From Pseudorhodoplanes sp. (GTDB lineage Bacteria; Pseudomonadota; Alphaproteobacteria; Rhizobiales; Xanthobacteraceae): 48,255 nt of DNA. Positions 18,052-30,327 of this stretch are shown in pieces (positions within the stretch are counted from its first letter, which is position 1; each line of letters begins with the position of its first letter). The translations under genes were made by a program, and so were the position numbers. The stretch spans positions 2,634,309-2,682,563 of the forward strand of contig JAVSMS010000001.1 of the NCBI GenBank assembly GCA_032027085.1. The letters run 5' to 3'. The notes under the pieces are model-generated. The model saw only the letters and a program-made list of their open reading frames with translations. It searched no databases and was not told where the DNA came from.

Positions 18052-19404
18052 ATGAGTCGATTGCGTCAGTGGGAATCGCAGGTCGCGCCGGCCCTGGCCG
18101 GCTTGCTGCTTGTCGCAGGCTGCGCGCCGATCGCCGCCGACTCCAATCCAGTCGCGACAGCGTCGGTCGGTCGTTCCGCCTTTGCGCCGGACGCCTCCGG
18201 CTGGAGCGGCCAGTCGGGCGCGTCCGGGCATCCGGCGATGGCCGCCGACGCCATCCAGAACGCGGCGGCGAATTTCGATCGCTGCATCGAAAGTCTTTAT
18301 CCGACAGCGGCCAAGCGCGGCGTCTCGCGCGCGACTTATGATGCGCATACGCGCGGTCTGCGACCCGAACTCAAGATCATGGACCTGATGGATTCGCAGC
18401 CGGAATTCACCAGGGCGGTGTGGGAGTATGTCGACCTCCTGGTGAGCGAAGACCGCATCCAGCGTGGCCGCGAAATCCTTGCCGAACATCGCGCCGCGTT
18501 CGACGCGGCCGAGCGCACCTATGGTGTCGACCGCTACATCCTTGCCGCGATCTGGGGCATCGAATCCAAATATTCCACCATGGGCGGCGACCGCCCCGTC
18601 GTGCGCTCAACCGCGACATTGTCCTGCGTGGGACGGCGGCAGGATTACTTCCGCAATGAGTTTGTTGCCGCGCTCGAATTGCTGGAACGTGGCGATGTGA
18701 GACCGGAACAACTCAAGGGTTCCTGGGCCGGCGCGTTCGGTCCGACGCAATTCATGCCTACGGTGTACAAGAATCACGCTGTTGACGCCGACGGCGATGG
18801 CCGCCGTGACATGATCAACTCGGTTCCGGATATGCTCGCCTCCACTGCCAATTTCTTCCGGCGCAACGGCTGGGAACGTGGGCAGAGCTGGGGCTACGAA
18901 GTCATTGTGCCAAAGAGTTTCAATTTTCTGCTCGCTGACCGTTCGAAGCAGATGACCTTCGCGGAGTGGGAAAGGCTCGGCATCCGCCGCGTCGGCGACA
19001 AGCCATTCCCGCGCCACGGCGACCGCGCCTATCTCTTCGTGCCTGCGGGCGCGCAGGGCCCCGGCTTTCTGATGCTGCATAATTTCCGTGTCATCATGCG
19101 CTACAATCAGGCCGAGGCTTATGCGCTCGCAATCGGCCATCTTGCCGACCGGTTGCGCGGCGGCGAGCCTTTTGTGCAGGCTTGGCCGCGGCATGAACGC
19201 GTGCTTTCGCTCAGCGAGCGCGCGGAGATGCAGCAGCTTCTGGCGCAGCGCGGTTACAATGCCGGCGAGCCGGACGGCCGTTTCGGCAGCAAAACCCGCG
19301 CGGCTATCCGTGACTATCAGGCCGCCGCCGGGCTGACCCCCGACGGGTTCGCCACCCAAACGGTGCTAATGCGGCTGCGCGGGCAATCGGCCACCGCACG
19401 ATAG
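18052..19404 (+). CDS. Lytic murein transglycosylase (MltB-type) with peptidoglycan-binding domain, lipoprotein
   Basis: A 450-residue enzyme that cleaves glycan strands non-hydrolytically to give 1,6-anhydromuropeptides. The N-terminus has a lipobox (LLLVAGC, Cys about 24), predicting a lipid-anchored periplasmic protein. The SLT_2 catalytic domain spans about residues 70-365 with the catalytic glutamate in AAIWGIESKYSTMGG, followed by GSWAGAFGPTQFMPT and DADGDGRRDMINSVPDMLAS. The C-terminal 60 residues are a PG_binding_1 domain (LAQRGYNAGEPDGRFGSKTR). GGGGAG lies about 13 nt before the ATG. The SGNH gene follows by 90 nt on the same strand and may be co-transcribed. Confidence 0.94.
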   Translation: MSRLRQWESQVAPALAGLLLVAGCAPIAADSNPVATASVGRSAFAPDASGWSGQSGASGHPAMAADAIQNAAANFDRCIESLYPTAAKRGVSRATYDAHTRGLRPELKIMDLMDSQPEFTRAVWEYVDLLVSEDRIQRGREILAEHRAAFDAAERTYGVDRYILAAIWGIESKYSTMGGDRPVVRSTATLSCVGRRQDYFRNEFVAALELLERGDVRPEQLKGSWAGAFGPTQFMPTVYKNHAVDADGDGRRDMINSVPDMLASTANFFRRNGWERGQSWGYEVIVPKSFNFLLADRSKQMTFAEWERLGIRRVGDKPFPRHGDRAYLFVPAGAQGPGFLMLHNFRVIMRYNQAEAYALAIGHLADRLRGGEPFVQAWPRHERVLSLSERAEMQQLLAQRGYNAGEPDGRFGSKTRAAIRDYQAAAGLTPDGFATQTVLMRLRGQSATAR

Positions 19405-19493
19405 GCGCCGTACCGCCTTTTTCCGCCATTTTTGAACGTTACTTGACCCTGAGGCGTTGTAAGGCGCATGTCTTGCGGCAAGGCAGGTCCGGA

Positions 19494-21011
19494 ATGCGGG
19501 CGACATACGCAAAATCGCGAAAAAGGGGTTGGGCGGTTTCTGCGGCGGCGATTGCCGGTCTGGCGGCCGTTGCGGTCCTGATTGCGCCGGCCTCCGCACA
19601 GTTCTTTGAGGATCGTTATCCGTTCCAGCAGCGCCGGTTCCTGGACTTCGTTCCTGATGAGAAGCCCGTCGACTATTCGCGTGCGCCGGCGCAGAAGAAG
19701 ACCGACACCCAGCCCACGACCAAGATTGTGGTTTTCGGCGATTCACTCGCGGACTGGCTGGCCTATGGTCTGGAAGACGCGCTGTCGGAAACGCCGGAGA
19801 TCGGCATTGTCCGCAAGCATCGCGCCTTCTCCGGCCTGATCCGCTATGAGAGCCGCAGCGACGCCGAATGGCCGCAGGTGGCGCGCGAAGCCATCGCCGC
19901 GGAGAAGCCGCAGGCCATCGTGGTGCTGCTCGGCGTGCAGGATCGCCAGGCGATCCGCGAGAAAGCGCCGCCGCCCGCCAAGCCGGGCGCGCCCGCCCAG
20001 CCGCAGACCGGGAACGCCAATCAGCAAAATCAGGATTCGCAGGATTCCGAGCAGACGCCGGTAATCGCCGCTCCCGAATTGCAGCGCGGCCGCACGTCCG
20101 GCACGCATGAATACCGCTCGGAGCGCTGGGAGCAACTCTACAGCAAGAAGATCGACGACATGATCGCGGTGCTGAAGACCGCAAACGTGCCGGTGCTGTG
20201 GGTTGGTCTGCCGTCGATCCGCGGCACGCGCTCGACCAGCGATGCGCAATATTTGAATGAACTCTATCGCGCGGCGGCCGATCGCGCCGGCATCATCTAT
20301 GTCGATGTCTGGGACGGCTTTGTCGACGAGCAGGGACGCTACGCCACGCGCGGTCCGGACGTGGAAGGTCAGATCCGTGCCCTGCGCACGGGCGACGGCG
20401 TGCATTTCACCAAATACGGCGCGCGCAAGATCGCGCATTATGTCGAGCGCGAATTGCGCCGCGTTCTCACCGCGCCGATGCCGGTGGCGCTGACCACGCC
20501 CGCCGATGCGCAGCCCCAGGTGCAGAAACCGGCACCTGGCACCCCTGGCGGGACTGGCACGCCTGCCGCGCGCCCGCTCGCCGGCCCAGTCCTGTATCTG
20601 GCGTCGCCGCCCCATGAAGAAGAACTTCTTGGCAGCCCGACTGCACGCCCCAAAGCCGACGAGATGGCAACGCGTGTGCTGGTCAAAGGCGAAGCCTCGG
20701 ATGCCGCAGCGGGCCGCGCCGACGATTTTTCCTGGCCGCCTCGCGTGCCGAATCTTGTCCTGACAGAGCCGCTGCCGCCCAGCGGCGCGCCGATTTATGC
20801 GTCAAGACCGCTGCCGAAGCCGGCCGAGCCGAAGGTCGCCGAGCCAAAGCCGGCGGGCGGCACCCGCGTCGCGGGGCAACCGGTGCTGCAGGGACAGATA
20901 CAACCGCAGCGGCCGCAAGGCGCGCCGCCTCCCTTCTGGCGCCGGCCGCCTCCGGCCTGGCAAGACCGTCCGCGCGGCGGATTCTTCGGATTATTCGGCG
21001 GCCGCTGGTAA
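19494..21011 (+). CDS. SGNH/GDSL hydrolase family protein (DUF459), exported
   Basis: A 505-residue periplasmic protein with an N-terminal signal/anchor (GWAVSAAAIAGLAAVAVLIAPASAQ). The SGNH core (about residues 80-340) shows block I VVFGDSLADWLAYGL with the nucleophilic serine, block III-like LLGVQDRQAI and the Asp-x-x-His pair in TGDGVHFTKYG. An insertion of Pro/Gln/Asn-rich sequence (about 165-195) and a long Pro/Ala-rich C-terminal tail ending in aromatic WRRPPPAWQ and GFFGLFGGRW are probably disordered. DUF459 proteins are thought to act on cell-surface polysaccharide O-acyl groups; the substrate here is unknown. ATG 19494 is preferred over a TTG 51 nt upstream. Its stop codon directly abuts that of gltD. 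Confidence 0.85.
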   Translation: MRATYAKSRKRGWAVSAAAIAGLAAVAVLIAPASAQFFEDRYPFQQRRFLDFVPDEKPVDYSRAPAQKKTDTQPTTKIVVFGDSLADWLAYGLEDALSETPEIGIVRKHRAFSGLIRYESRSDAEWPQVAREAIAAEKPQAIVVLLGVQDRQAIREKAPPPAKPGAPAQPQTGNANQQNQDSQDSEQTPVIAAPELQRGRTSGTHEYRSERWEQLYSKKIDDMIAVLKTANVPVLWVGLPSIRGTRSTSDAQYLNELYRAAADRAGIIYVDVWDGFVDEQGRYATRGPDVEGQIRALRTGDGVHFTKYGARKIAHYVERELRRVLTAPMPVALTTPADAQPQVQKPAPGTPGGTGTPAARPLAGPVLYLASPPHEEELLGSPTARPKADEMATRVLVKGEASDAAAGRADDFSWPPRVPNLVLTEPLPPSGAPIYASRPLPKPAEPKVAEPKPAGGTRVAGQPVLQGQIQPQRPQGAPPPFWRRPPPAWQDRPRGGFFGLFGGRW

Positions 21012-22457
<1,446 letters not shown>

Positions 22458-22465
22458 GATGGTGC

Positions 22466-25400
22466 TCAGGCGCTGACAGCCAGCTTAAGTTCTTCTTCTT
22501 GCAGCGCCGCAAGTTCCTTGAGCGCACGGCGATATTCGACCGGCATCACTTTGCGGAATTTGCCGCGATAGCGTGCCCAACCGGCGAGGATGTCCTGCGC
22601 GCGGGTCGAGCCGGTGAAGCGGACATGCTGACCAATGAGGTAGCGGAGACGCTCGGCGTCGAACTGCGTCATGTCGGTAAGAATGTCGATGCGGCCGCTG
22701 GTCTCGAGATCGTTGCGGTGATGATAGATGCGGTCGTTGATCTCTTCCTCGGCCGGAATCGGCTCGAGCTCGATCATGGCGAGGTTGCAGCGCTTCTCGA
22801 AGGTGCCATCCTCGTCCAGCACATAGGCGATGCCGCCGGACATGCCGGCGCCGAAATTGCGGCCCGTGCGGCCGAGCACGACCACGATGCCGCCGGTCAT
22901 GTATTCGCAGGCATGATCGCCAGTGCCTTCAACCACGGCGGTGGCGCCGGAATTGCGAACGGCAAAGCGTTCGCCGGCGATACCGCGGAAATAGCACTCG
23001 CCCGCGATCGCGCCGTACAGCACGGTGTTGCCGACGATGATGGATTCTTCCGGCACAATTCCGGCGTCCGCCGTCGGCTTCACGATGATGCGGCCGCCGG
23101 AGAGGCCCTTGCCCACATAATCATTGCCTTCGCCGTGCAGCTCGAAGGTGATGCCCTTGGCGAGCCACGCCCCGAACGCCTGACCGGATGTGCCGGTGAG
23201 GGTGACGTGGATCGTATCCTCGGGCAGACCTTCATGGCCATAGCGCTTCGCGACTTCGCCGGACAGCATTGCGCCGGCGGAGCGGTTGATGTTCTGGATC
23301 TCGGTCCTGATTTTCACGGGCGCTCCGCGATCGAGCGCAGGCGTTGCTTCCCGTATCAGTTTGCGATCAAGCACGGCTTCGAGTCTATGATCCTGCTTCT
23401 CGCAGTGATAGATCGCGACATCGTCAGACGCCACCGGCTTGGTGAACAGCTTCGAGAAGTCGAGTCCTTTGGCCTTCCAGTGTTCGATCGCCGCGCGCTG
23501 GTCGAGCATCTGCATCTGGCCGACCATCTCGTCGAAGGTGCGATAGCCCATTTCGGCCATCAGTTCGCGCACTTCTTCCGCGACGAAGAAGAAATAATTG
23601 ACGACATGTTCCGGCTGACCGGTGAAGCGCTTGCGCAGCACCGGATCCTGCGTGGCGATGCCGGTCGGGCAGGTGTTGAGATGGCACTTGCGCATCATGA
23701 TGCAGCCGGCCGCGATCAACGGGGCCGTCGCAAAACCGAATTCATCGGCTCCGAGCAGCGCGCCCACCACGACGTCGCGGCCAGTGCGGATGCCACCGTC
23801 CACCTGCACCGCGATGCGGCCGCGCAGGCGATTCGCGACAAGAGTCTGGTGTGTTTCGGCGAGGCCGATTTCCCACGGCGAACCCGCATGCTTGAGCGAG
23901 GTGAGGGGGCTGGCGCCGGTGCCGCCTTCGAAGCCCGAAATCGTTACGTGATCGGCGCGCGCCTTTGCCACGCCGGCGGCGACGGTGCCGACTCCGACTT
24001 CGGAGACGAGCTTCACCGACACATCGCCTGACGGATTGACGTTCTTCAGGTCGTAGATGAGCTGCGCCAAATCCTCGATCGAATAGATGTCGTGGTGCGG
24101 CGGCGGCGAGATCAGGCCGACGCCCGGCGTGGAATGGCGGACCTTGGCGATGATGCGATCGACCTTGTGACCGGGCAACTGGCCGCCTTCGCCCGGCTTG
24201 GCGCCCTGGGCCATCTTGATCTGCATCATGTCCGAGTTGACGAGATACTCGGTGGTGACGCCGAAGCGCCCCGACGCCACCTGCTTGATCGCCGAGCGCA
24301 TTGAATCGCCGTTCGGCAACGGTTTGAAGCGGTCGGCCTCCTCGCCGCCTTCGCCGGTATTCGACTTGCCGCCGATCCGGTTCATGGCCAGGGCCAGCGT
24401 GGTATGCGCCTCGCGCGAGATCGAGCCGAAGGACATGGCTCCGGTCGCGAAACGCTTGACGATGTTCTTAACCGGTTCGACTTCATCGAGCGGCACGGGC
24501 TTGCGCCCATCTTCTTCCGCGCCCTTGATCCGGAACAGGCCACGGATGGTGACGAACTTGTCGGATTGTTCGTTCAGGATTTTCGAGAAAGCGCGATATT
24601 TCTCCTGAGAGTTGCCGCGCACAGCGTGCTGCAAGGTCGCGACGGTCGCCGCGGTCCATGCATGGTCCTCGCCGCGCGTGCGGAACTGGTATTCGCCGCC
24701 GACATCCAATGCGTTCTTGTAAATCTCGGCGTTGCCGAAGGCGTCACGGTGCCGCCGTACGGCTTCCTCGGCGATTTCCTTGAGACCGACACCCTCGATG
24801 CGGGTGGCGGTGCCGGTGAAATAAGTCGCGACGAAATCCGCCTTCAGCCCTACGGCGTCGAAAATCTGCGCGCCGCAATAGGACTGATAGGTCGAGATGC
24901 CCATCTTGGACATGACCTTGAGCAGGCCCTTGCCGACTGCCTTGATGTAGCGCTTGACGATTTCCTTCTCGTCGAGCTTCTGCGGCAATTGATCCTTGGC
25001 CGCAACGAGAGTCTCGAAAGCGAGATAAGGATTGATCGCTTCGGCACCGTAGCCGGCAAGGCAGGCGAAGTGGTGCACTTCCCGCGGCTCTCCGGACTCG
25101 ACGACAAGGCCGACCGACGTGCGCAGGCCCTCGCGGATCAGGTGATGGTGCACGGCTGCACAGGCGAGCAGCGAAGGGATCGGAACCCGGTCCGCGCTGG
25201 TCATGCGGTCGGACAGGATGATGATGTTGAAGCCCTCGCGCACCGCCTTTTCAGCGTCAGCCTTGAGCTGCTTCAACGTTGGCTCGAGGCCCGTCGCACC
25301 CCGGTTGGCCGGGAACGTGGCGTCGAGCGTGACCGACTTGAACTGATTGTCGTTCATGTCCGAGATCGCGCGAATCTTTTCCAGATCGGCGTCGCTCAGG

Positions 25401-27181
25401 ATCGGCTGGCGCACTTCCAGACGCTTGGTCCTGGAGGTGCCTTCGATGTCGAACAGATTCGGCCGCGGTCCAATGATGGAAACAAGGCTCATGACGATTT
25501 CCTCGCGGATCGGATCGATCGGCGGGTTCGTCACCTGCGCGAAATTCTGCTTAAAATAGGTGAAGAGCAGCTTCGCCCTGTTCGACAACGCCGAGATTGG
25601 CGTGTCGTTGCCCATGGAACCGACCGCTTCCTCGCCGGTAGTGCCCATCGGCGCCATCAAGAGCTTGATGTCTTCCTGCGTGTAGCCGAAGGCCTGCTGG
25701 CGATCGAGCAGCGCAAGGTATGAGACCGGCGCGTGGTCGGCGGCAGCTGGCAGGTCTTCCAAAACGATCTGCGTATGCTCAAGCCATTCCTTGTAGGGAT
25801 GGCTCTTTGCGATCTCCGCCTTCAGTTCCTCGTCGGGAATGAGCCGGCCCTTTTCGAGGTCGACGAGCAGCATCTTGCCAGGCTGCAGGCGCCACTTCTT
25901 GACGATGTCCTTTTCCGGAATCGCCAGCACGCCCATTTCCGACGCCATGATAATTCGGTCGTCGCGGGTGAGCATGTAGCGCGCCGGGCGTAGGCCGTTG
26001 CGGTCGAGGGTGGCGCCGATCTGCGTGCCGTCGGTGAAAACAATGGCCGCGGGGCCGTCCCACGGCTCCATCAGCGCGGCGTTATATTCGTAGAAGGCGC
26101 GGCGTTCCTCATCCATGAGCGGATTTCCCGCCCAAGCTTCCGGAATCATCATCATCATCGCGTGCGAGAGCGAATAGCCGCCCTGCACCAGAAATTCGAG
26201 CGCGTTGTCGAAGCAGGCGGTGTCAGACTGGCCTTCATAGGAGATCGGCCAGAGCTTGTTGATGTCGTCGCCGAACAGCGGCGAGGATACCGATGCCTGC
26301 CGCGCCGCCATCCAGTTGACGTTGCCGCGCAGCGTGTTGATCTCGCCGTTATGTGCGATCATCCGGTAGGGATGCGCCAGCGACCAGGTCGGGAAGGTGT
26401 TGGTCGAGAAGCGCTGGTGCACCAGCGCCAGCGCGGATTCGAAATCTTCCTCGTGCAGATCCGGATAGTAGGACCCCAGCTGGTCGGCGAGGAACATCCC
26501 CTTGTAAATGACGGTGCGGCAGGACAGCGACACCGGATAGTAACCGGACAGGCGACGTTCTCTCCGCTGATAGACCGCGTTCGAGATCGCCTTGCGCATG
26601 ATGTAGAGACGGCGCTCGAAGTCTTCTTCCGTCTTGATGCCCGCACCGCGCGCGACAAATACCTGCGCATGGAAGGGTTCCGTCGGCTTCACCGATTCGC
26701 CGAGCGAGGCGTTATCAGTCGGCACCTCGCGCCAGCCGAGCACTTTCATGCCTTCCTGCGCCGCGACCTCTTCATAGAGTGCGCGAATCGTGTCGCGCCA
26801 TTCCTTGTCGCGCGGCAGGAACAGATAGCCCACTGCATACTCGCCGGGCGCCGGCAGGGTGATGCCGATGTCCTTTGCCTTACGGGCGAAAAACTTGTGC
26901 GGGATTTGCACCAGGATGCCGGCGCCGTCGCCCATGCGCGGGTCGGCCCCGGTCGCGCCGCGATGCTCGAGATTGAGCAGGATGCTGAGCGCATCTTCGA
27001 CGATCTGGTGTGATTTGCGGCCCTTGATATCGGCGATGAACCCGACGCCGCAGGAGTCTTTATCGTTTTTGGGGTCATACAGACCGGTTGCCGGCGGCAA
27101 ACCGGGATCGGCGGAATCAACGAAATCCGCCGCTGAGAATGGTTTGATTTTATATGGCCTCTTGAACCCAGCAGTCATCAT
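22466..27181 (-). CDS. gltB: Glutamate synthase (NADPH), large subunit
   Basis: A 1571-residue subunit that takes ammonia from glutamine and adds it to 2-oxoglutarate. Domains in order: a short pro-region; the class II glutamine amidotransferase with its nucleophile in [10 protein letters not shown] (Cys44, exposed after processing); a central domain; the FMN-binding synthase barrel with [10 protein letters not shown] and the 3Fe-4S cysteines in [15 protein letters not shown]; and the C-terminal GXGXG beta-helix (GSGAT... ending [16 protein letters not shown]). Two adjacent ATGs (27181, 27178) follow a GGTGGAAG ribosome binding site; the second gives better spacing. First gene of the gltB-gltD operon; nitrogen control is expected but no clear NtrC site is visible. 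Confidence 0.97.
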   Translation of the reverse strand: MMTAGFKRPYKIKPFSAADFVDSADPGLPPATGLYDPKNDKDSCGVGFIADIKGRKSHQIVEDALSILLNLEHRGATGADPRMGDGAGILVQIPHKFFARKAKDIGITLPAPGEYAVGYLFLPRDKEWRDTIRALYEEVAAQEGMKVLGWREVPTDNASLGESVKPTEPFHAQVFVARGAGIKTEEDFERRLYIMRKAISNAVYQRRERRLSGYYPVSLSCRTVIYKGMFLADQLGSYYPDLHEEDFESALALVHQRFSTNTFPTWSLAHPYRMIAHNGEINTLRGNVNWMAARQASVSSPLFGDDINKLWPISYEGQSDTACFDNALEFLVQGGYSLSHAMMMMIPEAWAGNPLMDEERRAFYEYNAALMEPWDGPAAIVFTDGTQIGATLDRNGLRPARYMLTRDDRIIMASEMGVLAIPEKDIVKKWRLQPGKMLLVDLEKGRLIPDEELKAEIAKSHPYKEWLEHTQIVLEDLPAAADHAPVSYLALLDRQQAFGYTQEDIKLLMAPMGTTGEEAVGSMGNDTPISALSNRAKLLFTYFKQNFAQVTNPPIDPIREEIVMSLVSIIGPRPNLFDIEGTSRTKRLEVRQPILSDADLEKIRAISDMNDNQFKSVTLDATFPANRGATGLEPTLKQLKADAEKAVREGFNIIILSDRMTSADRVPIPSLLACAAVHHHLIREGLRTSVGLVVESGEPREVHHFACLAGYGAEAINPYLAFETLVAAKDQLPQKLDEKEIVKRYIKAVGKGLLKVMSKMGISTYQSYCGAQIFDAVGLKADFVATYFTGTATRIEGVGLKEIAEEAVRRHRDAFGNAEIYKNALDVGGEYQFRTRGEDHAWTAATVATLQHAVRGNSQEKYRAFSKILNEQSDKFVTIRGLFRIKGAEEDGRKPVPLDEVEPVKNIVKRFATGAMSFGSISREAHTTLALAMNRIGGKSNTGEGGEEADRFKPLPNGDSMRSAIKQVASGRFGVTTEYLVNSDMMQIKMAQGAKPGEGGQLPGHKVDRIIAKVRHSTPGVGLISPPPHHDIYSIEDLAQLIYDLKNVNPSGDVSVKLVSEVGVGTVAAGVAKARADHVTISGFEGGTGASPLTSLKHAGSPWEIGLAETHQTLVANRLRGRIAVQVDGGIRTGRDVVVGALLGADEFGFATAPLIAAGCIMMRKCHLNTCPTGIATQDPVLRKRFTGQPEHVVNYFFFVAEEVRELMAEMGYRTFDEMVGQMQMLDQRAAIEHWKAKGLDFSKLFTKPVASDDVAIYHCEKQDHRLEAVLDRKLIREATPALDRGAPVKIRTEIQNINRSAGAMLSGEVAKRYGHEGLPEDTIHVTLTGTSGQAFGAWLAKGITFELHGEGNDYVGKGLSGGRIIVKPTADAGIVPEESIIVGNTVLYGAIAGECYFRGIAGERFAVRNSGATAVVEGTGDHACEYMTGGIVVVLGRTGRNFGAGMSGGIAYVLDEDGTFEKRCNLAMIELEPIPAEEEINDRIYHHRNDLETSGRIDILTDMTQFDAERLRYLIGQHVRFTGSTRAQDILAGWARYRGKFRKVMPVEYRRALKELAALQEEELKLAVSA

Positions 27182-27598
27182 CTTCCACCCAGCGGTTATT
27201 CACCGCATTCGCCGCGCCGGGACGGCGCTGCGCCTTGCTAAGAACTCTGCTCGGAACGGCAGCCGTCGCCGGCGCGCATCCGCGCCATTGCTGGGCTGCA
27301 GGGGTCCGGGCGGCCGATGCCGAGCCGCACCGCTTCGCCCCTGGCTGACGGACGTGGCTCGTCCACCGTCGCCGCGACCTGCAAACTGGGACAGCATTGC
27401 TGTCCTATCACGAACTTGCCAAATTTCCCTCCGGCACACAAGGCCGGAATGACAGGCGCGTGATTGGTCGATATTTGTCGCGCCACCGCTGTATTGAAAC
27501 AAGCAGAATCTGGCCCACCCGGTTCTAATCTCCCTTGTCCTTGCCAGGATGGCTCAAAGCGGGTCTTTGGAAGGCCGGGAGGAGGATCGGGGACACTT
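27182..27598. other. Divergent promoter region between gltB and the threonine aldolase gene
   Basis: No convincing gene in about 417 nt. It contains a perfect inverted repeat GGACAGC-ATT-GCTGTCC (27389-27405), which could be an operator for either gene, and otherwise GC-rich sequence. I see no consensus sigma-54 promoter and no clear NtrC box. Confidence 0.5.
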
Positions 27599-28651
27599 AT
27601 GAATTTCGCGAGCGACAATACCGCCGGCGTTGCGCCGCGCATTCTGGATGCGATCGGCCGCGCCAGCGAAGGTTTTGCCCTCGGCTATGGGAATGATGAT
27701 CTCACCCGCCGGGTCGAGCGGCGCTTCAGCGACTTGTTTGAGCGCGAGGTGGCGGCATTTCTGGTGCCGACCGGAACCGCAGCCAATGCGCTGGCGCTGG
27801 CGCATGTCACCCCGCCCTGGCGCGGCGTCCTCTGCCATGCCAGTTCCCACATTGTTACCGACGAATGCGGCGCGCCCGAATTCTTTGGCGGCGGCCTCAA
27901 GCTGCTCGAATTGCCGGGCGAAGCCTGCAAGCTCTCCCCCGAGACCGTGAAGGCCGCGATCGAGCGCTATTCCGGCCATGTGCCGCATCAGGTCAATGCT
28001 GCCGCCCTCTCGCTCACCCAGGCGACCGAAGGCGGAACCATTTACCGCGTCGATGAACTGGCGGGGGTGGCCGGCGTCGCGCGTGCCGGTGGACTATGTG
28101 TGCATATGGACGGCGCGCGCTTCGGCAATGCGCTCGCAAGGATGAACGTCTCGCCTGCCGAAGCTACCTGGAGAGCAGGTATCGATGTGCTGTCCTTCGG
28201 GGCCACCAAGGGCGGCGCCATGGGTGCGGAAGCTGTCATCTTTTTCGATCCGAAACAGGCGGAGGCGATGGCCGAGCGGCGCAAACGCGGCGGACATCTG
28301 TTGTCCAAGCACCGGTTTCTGGCCGCCCAGTTTGATGCGTTTCTCGCGGATGATTACTGGCTGACGCTCGCCCGCCATGCCAATGCGATGGCGGACAGGC
28401 TGGCGGACGGCTTGCGCAAATCCGGTCTGCAGATCGTCTGGCCGGTTGAGGCGAATCTTGTCTTCGCGTTGTTGCCTGAACAACTCGACAGGAAATTGAA
28501 GGCGGCCGGCGCGGCCTATTACGTGCGGCGCGCCGACATGCTGCCTCCCGACGTGCGCGAGAATGGCGCCGTGCTGGCGCGCATGGTCACGTCCTTCGCA
28601 ACCACAGAGAACGAGATCGAGAATTTCATCCACCTGATTCAAAACGGCTGA
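27599..28651 (+). CDS. ltaE: Low-specificity L-threonine aldolase
   Basis: A 350-residue fold-type I PLP enzyme that cleaves L-threonine and L-allo-threonine to glycine and acetaldehyde and may act on other beta-hydroxy amino acids. Family blocks: MNFASDNTAGVAPRILDAIG, GYGNDDLTRRVERRFSDLF, FLVPTGTAANALAL, the HIVTDECGAPEFFGG segment, VHMDGARFGNAL with the PLP-contacting Asp-Gly-Ala-Arg, and the Schiff-base lysine in SFGATKGGAMGAEA. GGGAGGAGG lies upstream of the ATG. The frame is open further 5' but that part lacks family similarity. It is monocistronic as far as can be seen, divergent from gltB. Confidence 0.93.
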   Translation: MNFASDNTAGVAPRILDAIGRASEGFALGYGNDDLTRRVERRFSDLFEREVAAFLVPTGTAANALALAHVTPPWRGVLCHASSHIVTDECGAPEFFGGGLKLLELPGEACKLSPETVKAAIERYSGHVPHQVNAAALSLTQATEGGTIYRVDELAGVAGVARAGGLCVHMDGARFGNALARMNVSPAEATWRAGIDVLSFGATKGGAMGAEAVIFFDPKQAEAMAERRKRGGHLLSKHRFLAAQFDAFLADDYWLTLARHANAMADRLADGLRKSGLQIVWPVEANLVFALLPEQLDRKLKAAGAAYYVRRADMLPPDVRENGAVLARMVTSFATTENEIENFIHLIQNG

Positions 28652-28735
28652 AATTCCGCCGCAGCGCCGCCCCAATCCAATCCGACTCTTGCACCGCCGC
28701 CGGGGAAGTGAGCGGCTTGCGCGGGAGGGCGCATC

Positions 28736-29593
28736 GTGAAGTCAGCATCCATCGTTATCGCAGTGATGCTCGGCGTGTCGGGCGTGGCGCCTGCCGCGGC
28801 CGAGCCGACGCGGCTGGCGCAGGTGCGCGCCGCCGATATCGTTCCGCCTTATGAAGTCTTCACAATCATCCGCTCGATGGGCATGCGGCCGCTTGGCCGT
28901 CCGCATTACCGCGGCCGTTTCTATGTCGTGCATGCGGTTGATCCGCGTGGCGTGGACGTTCGCGTCGTCGTGGACGCTCACGCGGCGCGTGTGGTTTCAG
29001 TCCGTCCGCTCGATCGACAGGCGGCAAGAGACTATGACGGCCCACCCGTTTACCGTCGATATGACCCCGGTCCGCCGCCCGTTTCGGGGCCGCGTGTGAT
29101 CGAAGCCGAGCCGCGTTATGTGCCGCCGCGCGCCGTGCCGTCCGATCCGCGCTACGGCGCGCCGCGGGTTTCGCCTGATGATGATTATTTCGACGAAGGG
29201 GCCGACGAACTGGACGCCGATGATTGGGGTGAAACCGGATCGTTGCCGCCGCGCGATGCGCCGCGAATTGGAGCGCCGAGAACCTTGCCTGCGTCGCCGC
29301 TGACGCGCAGCGCAGCGGTCACGCCGCCGAGAACGCCGTTGCCGCGCCCGCGGCCGGCGCGACCGGCCAGTGAAGCTGCGTCTGCACCTGACAAAAAGCA
29401 GACATCAGCCGTCGCAGCAGAGACGGTGCAGCCCAATGCCGCGCCTGACGCAAAATCCGACGCCGCCAAGCCGGCCGACGCAAATGGCGAGACGGGCAAA
29501 GGGGAAACGGCGAAGTCCGAAGCGCCGGCAACCGAAGCTCCAAAATCCGCCATCAGGATCATCGAGATAAAGAAGCCCGAACCGCGCATCTGA
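28736..29593 (+). CDS. Exported protein with PepSY-like N-terminal domain and long disordered tail
   Basis: A 285-residue protein beginning with a signal peptide (MKSASIVIAVMLGVSGVAPAAAE). The folded part is short (about residues 35-95): VPPYEVFTIIRSMGMRPLGR followed by YVVHAVDPRGVDVRVVVDA and ARVVSVRPL, a helix-then-strands pattern similar to PepSY-type domains. The remaining about 190 residues are Pro/Arg/Asp- and then Ala/Lys/Glu-rich and should be disordered, ending in the strand-like IRIIEIKKPEPRI. The start is GTG with GGGAGGG 7 nt upstream. Family unassigned; periplasmic location is likely. A strong terminator follows. Confidence 0.75.
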   Translation: MKSASIVIAVMLGVSGVAPAAAEPTRLAQVRAADIVPPYEVFTIIRSMGMRPLGRPHYRGRFYVVHAVDPRGVDVRVVVDAHAARVVSVRPLDRQAARDYDGPPVYRRYDPGPPPVSGPRVIEAEPRYVPPRAVPSDPRYGAPRVSPDDDYFDEGADELDADDWGETGSLPPRDAPRIGAPRTLPASPLTRSAAVTPPRTPLPRPRPARPASEAASAPDKKQTSAVAAETVQPNAAPDAKSDAAKPADANGETGKGETAKSEAPATEAPKSAIRIIEIKKPEPRI

Positions 29594-29642
29594 CATGTTG
29601 CGCCAGTTGGTTTGATTGAGCCGTACCAACAACAAGAAACGC

Positions 29643-29674
29643 GAAAACGCCCCGGCCAAGGCCGGGGCGTTTTC
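29643..29674. terminator. Strong bidirectional intrinsic terminator
   Basis: GAAAACGCCCCGGCC (29643-29657), a 2-nt AA spacer and GGCCGGGGCGTTTTC (29660-29674) form a perfect 15-bp inverted repeat with A- and T-tracts at both ends. It lies between two convergent genes and should stop both. Confidence 0.9.
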
Positions 29675-29686
29675 ATATGGTCTCAC

Positions 29687-30004
29687 TTACTGAGGAGGCG
29701 TTTCACGCTGCAACTGCAGGCGGACATTGATGTCCGGATCCTGGCCTACATACTGGCCGTTCTCATAGACAACAACCGCATTGGGACGCGCGATGTATCC
29801 GCGCTCCGCACGCGGCGCGTAGGCGAATGCCGACCGCGCAGCCTGATTGGGAGATTGCGTGTTCCGATATTGCGCGGCATAGATCGCCTCAGGCGCCGGA
29901 TTGCTGCGATACAAATCCACGTCGAACCGCCCATCGGCGAAAGCGGCGGAAGCAGAGCCAGCGATGAGAAGAGCGGCAACAACCGCTTTTGAAGTTTTCA
30001 ACAT
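29687..30004 (-). CDS. Small exported protein of unknown function
   Basis: A 105-residue protein with a clean signal peptide (MLKTSKAVVAALLIAGSASAAFA), giving a mature part of about 82 residues with many Tyr, Arg, Asn and Gln residues and no cysteine. The centre (SPNQAARSAFAYAP) and the segment NAVVVYENGQYVGQDPDINV are the best-ordered parts; the end is Gln/Pro-rich. GGAGA lies 6 nt before the ATG. I do not recognise the family. It is transcribed from a long AT-rich upstream region. Confidence 0.75.
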   Translation of the reverse strand: MLKTSKAVVAALLIAGSASAAFADGRFDVDLYRSNPAPEAIYAAQYRNTQSPNQAARSAFAYAPRAERGYIARPNAVVVYENGQYVGQDPDINVRLQLQRETPPQ

Positions 30005-30327
30005 AACTCATCTCCTTTTTCTTGCCGGCGATGAATGATCGTCGGTCGCCGGGATTTAGGGTGCGATGCAAAATATGCTCGTGCGCAAAGCGCTACTTTA
30101 GTTGGAATGTTGCGACACGCTTTCGTGAGCGTGTGTTGTCATCGACATCACGAACGCGTAGCAACAGTGATGCAGAAAAATCTCACGCAAGATGATGTGA
30201 CGCGCGATGACACGATTTGAAGCAATTTCTTCTGCGCGACATGCGGATGAGAGAACATGTTTTTGGCGCGTCGATTGCAAATCTCAATTGAGAATCATTT
30301 CAGAAAATGTGTCGCGCAAAAATAAAA
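30005..30327. other. AT-rich intergenic region upstream of the small exported protein
   Basis: No convincing gene; short ORFs on both strands lack coding character. It has a perfect 12-bp palindrome TCTCAATTGAGA (30282-30293) followed by ATCATTTC, which resembles a Fur/Mur-type iron box only loosely. Base composition is clearly more AT-rich than the neighbouring genes, as expected for a promoter-rich or horizontally affected gap. Confidence 0.45.

Noticed and set aside
22499-24031. Long plus-strand open frame of 510 codons opposite gltB
   Set aside because: It is the antisense shadow of a highly conserved gene in GC-rich DNA, with no family resemblance.
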